From Mycolicibacterium sp. CR10 (lineage in GTDB: Bacteria > Actinomycetota > Actinomycetes > Mycobacteriales > Mycobacteriaceae): DNA of 64,000 nucleotides. Both the position numbers and the translations under genes were made by a program. Shown piece after piece: positions 60,000-64,000 of this stretch. The notes beneath the pieces are model-generated. The model was not told where the DNA came from and made no database searches. It worked only from the letters and a program-made list of their open reading frames with translations. How positions within the stretch are numbered: the stretch's first letter is position 1; the number at the start of each line of letters is the position of its first letter. Location of the stretch: NCBI RefSeq assembly GCF_005222675.1, contig NZ_STGE01000040.1, forward strand, positions 1 to 64,000, written 5' to 3'.

Positions 60000-61233
60000 T
60001 AGCTGTCCTTTCGAGCAACGACTCGTCTGCGGAACGGAGTGTCTTCATCTTCGCGGCGAGTACCGACAAGTTATGGAAGCCGCGCCGCTTGTTCCGCTCA
60101 CTCGCCCGGAAGATCACCATCTCAACGCCATGCTTCTCACACAGGCCACACCTGCAACTGCGCCAAGGCGCATCGTGCAATGTTTCCGAGTAGTGGTCGC
60201 GGTATGTCTTCTTCACACCGATTACATCTTCGTAAGCGACGACAGCGTCGAGGGCTTCATCGACAGAGCACTCGCCTCTGTCCATCGCGCGCAGGGCGAG
60301 AAGGCTATTGCGCTCCGCTACAACCGCTTCCCGCTGCGATACCTGCCCTGACAAGATCGCCCGTTTCAGTGTGACGTTGCCGTCGACCTGCGGGACCTTG
60401 ATGGCTGCATAGGTTCTGTGCAGCGTGTGGTAGTTGTCCCTGTCGTCCATGAATGATTGGCGGAACGCAGACGTGCTGTCAAAACTGGCTACGCCGAGAG
60501 ACTCGAACTCCGCCATCGCTTCAAATCGCGTGATGCCCAGCAAGTGGAGGCGAGTTTCCGGCTTTCGGATGCGGTCGATCGTCAAGAGGCAGGCCAGGAT
60601 GTCCGTGGTCTTTAACGGCACCATCCCCCCAAGGGCGATGTAGTCGTAGCCGATTTCTTGGAGCTGCCGAACACTGTCTGCATAGCTTGCAGGGTCCCAA
60701 CCCTGGGCTGCGCCAAGCAGCTTGAGGTTTGTACCGCGCTCGTCTGCCGCTGCCTTGAATTTTTCGGCAAGTGCGAGTGAGAGTCGCCGGCGTTCCTTCC
60801 ACTCGTCAGGAGCATCACTCAGATCCCGACGGAATCCCAAGATGATGTGGTCGACGCTGACTCCGGCATCGAAACCGCATTGCTCGTAGAAGTCGAGAAC
60901 TTCATGCACCGTATATGGCGGCTCGGGCTCATTCACATAGTTGAAAGCACCGCAGTCGCCCAGCGCCTCAACGCCTTCTGGAAGGCGAAGGAAACCACGC
61001 ACACCCAAGCGATAGAGACGCTGCCTTTGGGGCATTGAATACTTACCAACGCCTTTAATCGATCCGTCTACGACGGCTTTGGAAACAAGGACACCGTCGT
61101 AGGCGCGCGCCGAGAGCACTTCGTGCGCGTAGCGGTCATCGCGTTGACGGACGCGAAGGGGCGAGTGCTCATCGTGAACGAAGTCGTACGTCGGACTGAC
61201 CTGGTCCTGGCTGTCTGGAAAGAAGAACTTCAT
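59989..61233 (-). CDS. dpdA: DpdA-like DNA-guanine transglycosylase
   Basis: 414 aa, TGT superfamily. Expected active-site residues are present: GDCGAFNY (Asp93, acid), VSVDHIILG (Asp128), YDYIALGGMVP (base-binding loop) and FDSTSAFRQ (Asp252, nucleophile). The zinc site is CRCGLC...GFHN (Cys360, Cys362, Cys365, His387). In the Dpd pathway DpdA swaps a guanine in DNA for preQ0. Classical bacterial TGTs are about 370 aa and differ in their N-terminus, and the gene context (DGQHR proteins, queC, helicase-nuclease) favours DNA over tRNA as substrate. It overlaps both neighbours (4 and 11 bp). Confidence 0.88.
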   Translation of the reverse strand: MKFFFPDSQDQVSPTYDFVHDEHSPLRVRQRDDRYAHEVLSARAYDGVLVSKAVVDGSIKGVGKYSMPQRQRLYRLGVRGFLRLPEGVEALGDCGAFNYVNEPEPPYTVHEVLDFYEQCGFDAGVSVDHIILGFRRDLSDAPDEWKERRRLSLALAEKFKAAADERGTNLKLLGAAQGWDPASYADSVRQLQEIGYDYIALGGMVPLKTTDILACLLTIDRIRKPETRLHLLGITRFEAMAEFESLGVASFDSTSAFRQSFMDDRDNYHTLHRTYAAIKVPQVDGNVTLKRAILSGQVSQREAVVAERNSLLALRAMDRGECSVDEALDAVVAYEDVIGVKKTYRDHYSETLHDAPWRSCRCGLCEKHGVEMVIFRASERNKRRGFHNLSVLAAKMKTLRSADESLLERTASGR

Positions 61234-62375
61234 GCATGTTCCTTGCGTGTACCGACATAAACCCGCGCGAGAAAGTTCGACAACGCGGATATGTGCTTCG
61301 ACACATTCTGCAACTCATCCCACGGAAGGCCCAGTTCCTCCCAGGTTCCGCTTGTCCACCGACATTGAGCGGCTATGTGAGACAGTTCTTCTCGAGTTTT
61401 GCGATCTGCTGCGGGGTCATTGATGTTGACATGGACCATTACCCGATCCATCAGCCGGCTCATGGCGCGAATGCCGACCCCGCCCATGAGCTTGGACTCC
61501 GTTGGCGGGCGACCCCACGCATCCGGGAATACGTCACGCACCGCACACCAATAGATAAGTAGTACTCGACGGATGCCGTCGGTATCCGTGGAACCGGTTG
61601 CCATGTTTCGGTAGGGAAACAGCACACCGGACGGTGACTCCAGTGATTCTTTCAGTGCCTCCACCAGGCTGTTGTCAGCGACGACCGCCACCCGTCGATC
61701 CTCAGCCTCCGTGGACGCCCGTTTGATGAGACCAAAGAACGGTGACTCGGGGTCGCGGTTGAGCATGTCGACCAAAGCTGAGGGCATTCTTCGCTGGGAT
61801 AGTCGTGGTGATGGCGCGACGATGACCTCAGGCAACAGTTCGGTCACGAGGTTGCTGGGCAGAGGCGCGACGGTATTCACACGCAGAAACTGCTCGCGCT
61901 GGATCTCCAAGGAAGACGCGATAAAGCCCGCGACAGGCACTGCTAAGTCGCTGTTGGTGGTCCGCGCCAGTGCGAGACTTCGCTGCTGACCGTCGACTAT
62001 CCACGCCGGTCGCGGTTCAGAATCATCTGCAGGGATGGGTATCTCAATGGTGCCGGCGGTGGTACCCAGGTCATCCGTCGTGCCTGGCCCACGACTCGAT
62101 CGGAACTTGACGGTGTCTGGCAAGGCGAGGATCAACCCATTAGGAAACAGAACGTCGCCGGAGTTCAAGTACTCGAGGATCTGCTTCACGTGGTTCCGAC
62201 GCTCGGGTCGTTGATACCCGATCAACTTTCCGGCGTCGTCCCGAGAGATCCGCGCTACGTCGGCGACTTCACGAATCTCGTGTGCTGCGAGCGCAAACAT
62301 GTACAGGGGAGTGTGGCTGTTCTGCTCTATTCGCACGGCCCGTCGTTCAATTACCCTGCGATCATTGTCCGTCAT
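61230..62375 (-). CDS. dpdB: DGQHR-domain protein 1 (DndB/DpdB-like)
   Basis: 381 aa, ATG at 62375. The DGQHR motif reads WIVDGQQRSLAL (DGQQR at 128-132), preceded by LIGYQRPERRNHVKQILEYL and VLFPNGLILAL and followed by VPVAGFIASSLEIQREQFLRVN and PLPSNLVTELLP. DpdB proteins act with DpdA; they may bind or hydrolyse nucleotide or select the DNA site. It lies directly upstream of dpdA in the operon with ATGA overlaps on both sides, which fits DpdB better than the downstream paralogue. The symbol is by analogy. Confidence 0.82.
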   Translation of the reverse strand: MTDNDRRVIERRAVRIEQNSHTPLYMFALAAHEIREVADVARISRDDAGKLIGYQRPERRNHVKQILEYLNSGDVLFPNGLILALPDTVKFRSSRGPGTTDDLGTTAGTIEIPIPADDSEPRPAWIVDGQQRSLALARTTNSDLAVPVAGFIASSLEIQREQFLRVNTVAPLPSNLVTELLPEVIVAPSPRLSQRRMPSALVDMLNRDPESPFFGLIKRASTEAEDRRVAVVADNSLVEALKESLESPSGVLFPYRNMATGSTDTDGIRRVLLIYWCAVRDVFPDAWGRPPTESKLMGGVGIRAMSRLMDRVMVHVNINDPAADRKTREELSHIAAQCRWTSGTWEELGLPWDELQNVSKHISALSNFLARVYVGTRKEHA

Positions 62376-63262
62376 TGCGATCCCGCCGTGTCTCGAAAGA
62401 GTGTGCCGAAACGCTTCTGTTCGCAGGCAATCCCACGATCGCGAAGGATTCGGAGGGCTCGTGTCGCGGACAGATCGGGTTCGTCACGCACAAGGTCTCG
62501 AATGATGTCGACGATCTCGATGTCGGCCATCGGCACACGGTCATAGATCTCTGGTCGTCGCACGTTGCGCGCCCACCGAGACCATTTTTTTGCGTCGGTG
62601 GACGTGAACAACCTGCTGGTGTCGGAACGACGCTCCATCCACCGTCGGGCCATGCGCAGGTTGAGGCTCGACACGGTGCCACCGAATGCCTGTCGCAGGT
62701 CGCGATCGGCCGGCAGTCGAGGTAGGCCGTCGATCGTCCGCCAACCGCCGACGAGGAAGTGGTCGCCACCACGTTTCGAGAGCTCAACTAAGTCGGCATC
62801 CATTGCGCGCGAATAGTTTTCGGACAGCACCAAAAGAACGGGGTCGTTTGTGAGTTGGGGAAGCGACGTTGTCAGCGGGAGTTCACCGAGTTGGCGCCAC
62901 CACTCAGTTGCTCGCACTATATCGTGAGCGACGGAATCCGCATGTCCACCCGCGAACGTGGCGGCATACGACGGCGCACGTTGGCTGACGTCGACTAGTC
63001 CCAGCCCTGCTGATGCGACCAGCATCCGAACCGAGAGTCCTCGCGCCTGAGCGTCTGCTGCGAGTCCTTTCGCTTGAAGCCACGCCTCACCCTGATAGAG
63101 ATCGAGGAGTTCGACTTGACGGTCCGCACCCTCGACACGCCGACGCCATGACGCGAAACGCTCCGAACTGTTACCGGAGGGCAGGGTCCGCACCCGCATG
63201 TCGTCCGCAGGTACGACGGACTTCCTGTCAGTGCAGTTGACTACGATCGTTAGTTTGTGCAC
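62372..63262 (-). CDS. YaaA/DpdC-like protein with C-terminal helical domain
   Basis: 296 aa from a GTG at 63262 with GGAGG five bases upstream; a longer frame to 63436 would run into queC. LTIVVNCTDRKSV opens like the YaaA/DUF6884 fold (IVSCSxxK), followed by LYQGEAWLQAKGLA, RMLVASAGLGLVDVSQRAPSYAATF, matching the YaaA-type WxxA...SAxyGLv...pY.aTF pattern. In Dpd systems DpdC is of this fold and converts dPreQ0 to dADG in DNA. The C-terminal ~70 residues (DIIRDLVRDEPDLSATRALRILRDRG) resemble a DNA-binding HTH. It is the first gene of the operon, facing queC. Confidence 0.7.
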   Translation of the reverse strand: MHKLTIVVNCTDRKSVVPADDMRVRTLPSGNSSERFASWRRRVEGADRQVELLDLYQGEAWLQAKGLAADAQARGLSVRMLVASAGLGLVDVSQRAPSYAATFAGGHADSVAHDIVRATEWWRQLGELPLTTSLPQLTNDPVLLVLSENYSRAMDADLVELSKRGGDHFLVGGWRTIDGLPRLPADRDLRQAFGGTVSSLNLRMARRWMERRSDTSRLFTSTDAKKWSRWARNVRRPEIYDRVPMADIEIVDIIRDLVRDEPDLSATRALRILRDRGIACEQKRFGTLFRDTAGSQ

Positions 63263-63368
63263 GTCACCTCCGTCCCCTTCGGTAGAAACTACACCCTCAA
63301 TGTGTCGGCTCCTTGGTGTAGTTTCCGATACTATAGCCGCACAGTCCGACCAACTACCGGAGGATTCG
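63263..63368. promoter_or_regulatory. divergent promoter with an 11-bp inverted repeat, dpd operon / queC
   Basis: GAAACTACACC at 63285-63295 and GGTGTAGTTTC at 63315-63325 are perfect inverted repeats separated by 19 bp, one half facing each gene. An AT-rich GATACTATAG follows at 63327. No regulator gene is seen in the operon, although the S24-like domain of the fusion or a DGQHR protein could bind here. Confidence 0.55.
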
Positions 63369-64000
63369 ATGGGAACATCAGCAGTAGTTCTGCTCAGTGG
63401 CGGTCTGGACTCCACCACTGTCCTCGCGATCGCCAAGGACCAGGGTTTCGACCCATTCGCACTATCGTTTCGCTACGGGCAACGTCACGTCGTGGAGCTC
63501 GAAGCAGCTCGACGGGTGGCGGACGCCCTGGGCGTCGTCCGACACGTGGTGGCGGAGATCGACCTCCGTGTGTTCGGCGGATCTGCGCTCACGGCTGACA
63601 TCGAGGTGCCCAAGCATGACAGCAGTTCCGAGTTGACCGACGACGAAATACCGACAACCTACGTGCCGGCGCGGAACACAATATTTTTGTCGTTTGCTCT
63701 CGCCTACGCTGAAACGGTTGGTGCACAGGACATCTTCATCGGTGTCAACGCTCTCGATTATTCGGGTTATCCCGACTGTAGGCCCGAGTACATCGCCGCA
63801 TTCCAGACGATGGCCAATCTGGCCACAAAAGCAGGTGTCAACGGTGCGGGCGTTACCATCCACACTCCGCTGATCGAGATGACGAAGGCGGAGATCGTCC
63901 GCGCCGGGTCGGCGCTGGGTGTCGACTATGGGCTGACCTCGTCCTGCTATGACCCCAGTTCGACTGGTCAACCTTGCGGGCGATGCGACTCGTGCTTGCT
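63369..64000 (+). CDS. queC: 7-cyano-7-deazaguanine synthase (QueC), cut off by the window end
   Basis: 210 codons are visible from the ATG with GGAGG five bases upstream; the 3' end lies outside the window. The PP-loop ATP site is LLSGGLDSTT (residues 8-17). Further QueC motifs are FRYGQRHVVELEAA, IPTTYVPARNTIFLSFALAYAE, IGVNALDYSGYPDCRPEYI, and the zinc-binding end CGRCDSC. QueC makes preQ0 from 7-carboxy-7-deazaguanine using ATP and ammonia. Here, divergent from dpdA, it should supply preQ0 for DNA modification. The partners queD, queE and folE are expected downstream but are not visible. Confidence 0.95.
   Translation, partial: MGTSAVVLLSGGLDSTTVLAIAKDQGFDPFALSFRYGQRHVVELEAARRVADALGVVRHVVAEIDLRVFGGSALTADIEVPKHDSSSELTDDEIPTTYVPARNTIFLSFALAYAETVGAQDIFIGVNALDYSGYPDCRPEYIAAFQTMANLATKAGVNGAGVTIHTPLIEMTKAEIVRAGSALGVDYGLTSSCYDPSSTGQPCGRCDSCL

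Noticed and set aside
59989..61233. Housekeeping tRNA-guanine transglycosylase (Tgt) for queuosine
   Set aside because: The operon with DGQHR proteins and the YaaA-like gene, the divergent N-terminus and the defence-type neighbours fit DpdA better, although tRNA activity is not formally excluded.
63263..63436. N-terminal extension of the YaaA/DpdC-like protein to 354 aa
   Set aside because: It would overlap queC and the inverted repeat; the GTG at 63262 has a strong ribosome-binding site and starts right at the conserved fold.

Overview
The window looks like a chromosomal segment of a mycobacterium (Mycolicibacterium-like). The GC content and codon use are high, many starts are GTG or TTG, and the gene families are typical of the group: F420-type reductase, DesA3 desaturases, FadD, WXG100-like protein, DUF5994, DUF1206, PonA2-like PBP and GAF-ANTAR proteins. 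No rRNA, tRNA, CRISPR array, transposase or integrase was seen.

Layout. 0.2-9.1 kb: a small secreted protein, a Tat-exported PhoD phosphatase, a cysteine-rich mini-protein, a LysR regulator, a Ddn-like protein, a complete D-glucarate catabolic operon (semialdehyde dehydrogenase, KdgD, GudD) and an HxlR regulator. 9.5-23.5 kb: a Ser/Thr kinase fused to a solute-binding domain, a P450, cold-shock protein, glycosyltransferase 1 with a transglutaminase-like protein, a CeoS/alanine-dehydrogenase-like enzyme, desaturase DesA3-1, three GAF-ANTAR proteins and an acyl-AMP/CoA ligase. 23.9-40.5 kb: a secreted alpha/beta hydrolase, several toxin-antitoxin modules (Doc, VapBC, MNT/HEPN-like), a frameshifted WXG100-like protein with a membrane partner, glycosyltransferase 2 with an alpha/alpha-barrel protein and a GH130 enzyme, desaturase DesA3-2 starting at an apparent AUC codon, an amidase and DUF1206/DUF4262 proteins. 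40.5-51.6 kb: a ROK-regulated ABC transport and catabolism operon (its binding-protein gene carries a frameshift), a RES/Xre toxin-antitoxin pair and a class A penicillin-binding protein.

Scattered between genes up to about 52 kb are at least 17 full-length copies of a ~63-bp imperfect palindrome, plus one half copy, in two arm families that share one core. They form two arrays with an exact 82-bp period.

52.3-64 kb is an island of different texture and apparently lower GC, without these palindromes. It holds a candidate 7-deazaguanine DNA modification and defence system. A tightly overlapping minus-strand operon encodes a YaaA/DpdC-like protein, a DGQHR (DndB/DpdB-like) protein, a TGT-like DpdA with its Asp residues and zinc Cys/His ligands visible, and a second DGQHR protein. 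queC is divergent from it and runs off the window end. On the other side is a 1327-residue HIT-PLD-SF2 helicase-S24-DUF3427 fusion and a divergent pair of unrecognised genes. The simplest reading is that preQ0 made with QueC is put into DNA by DpdA, and the PLD-helicase protein is the candidate restriction effector.
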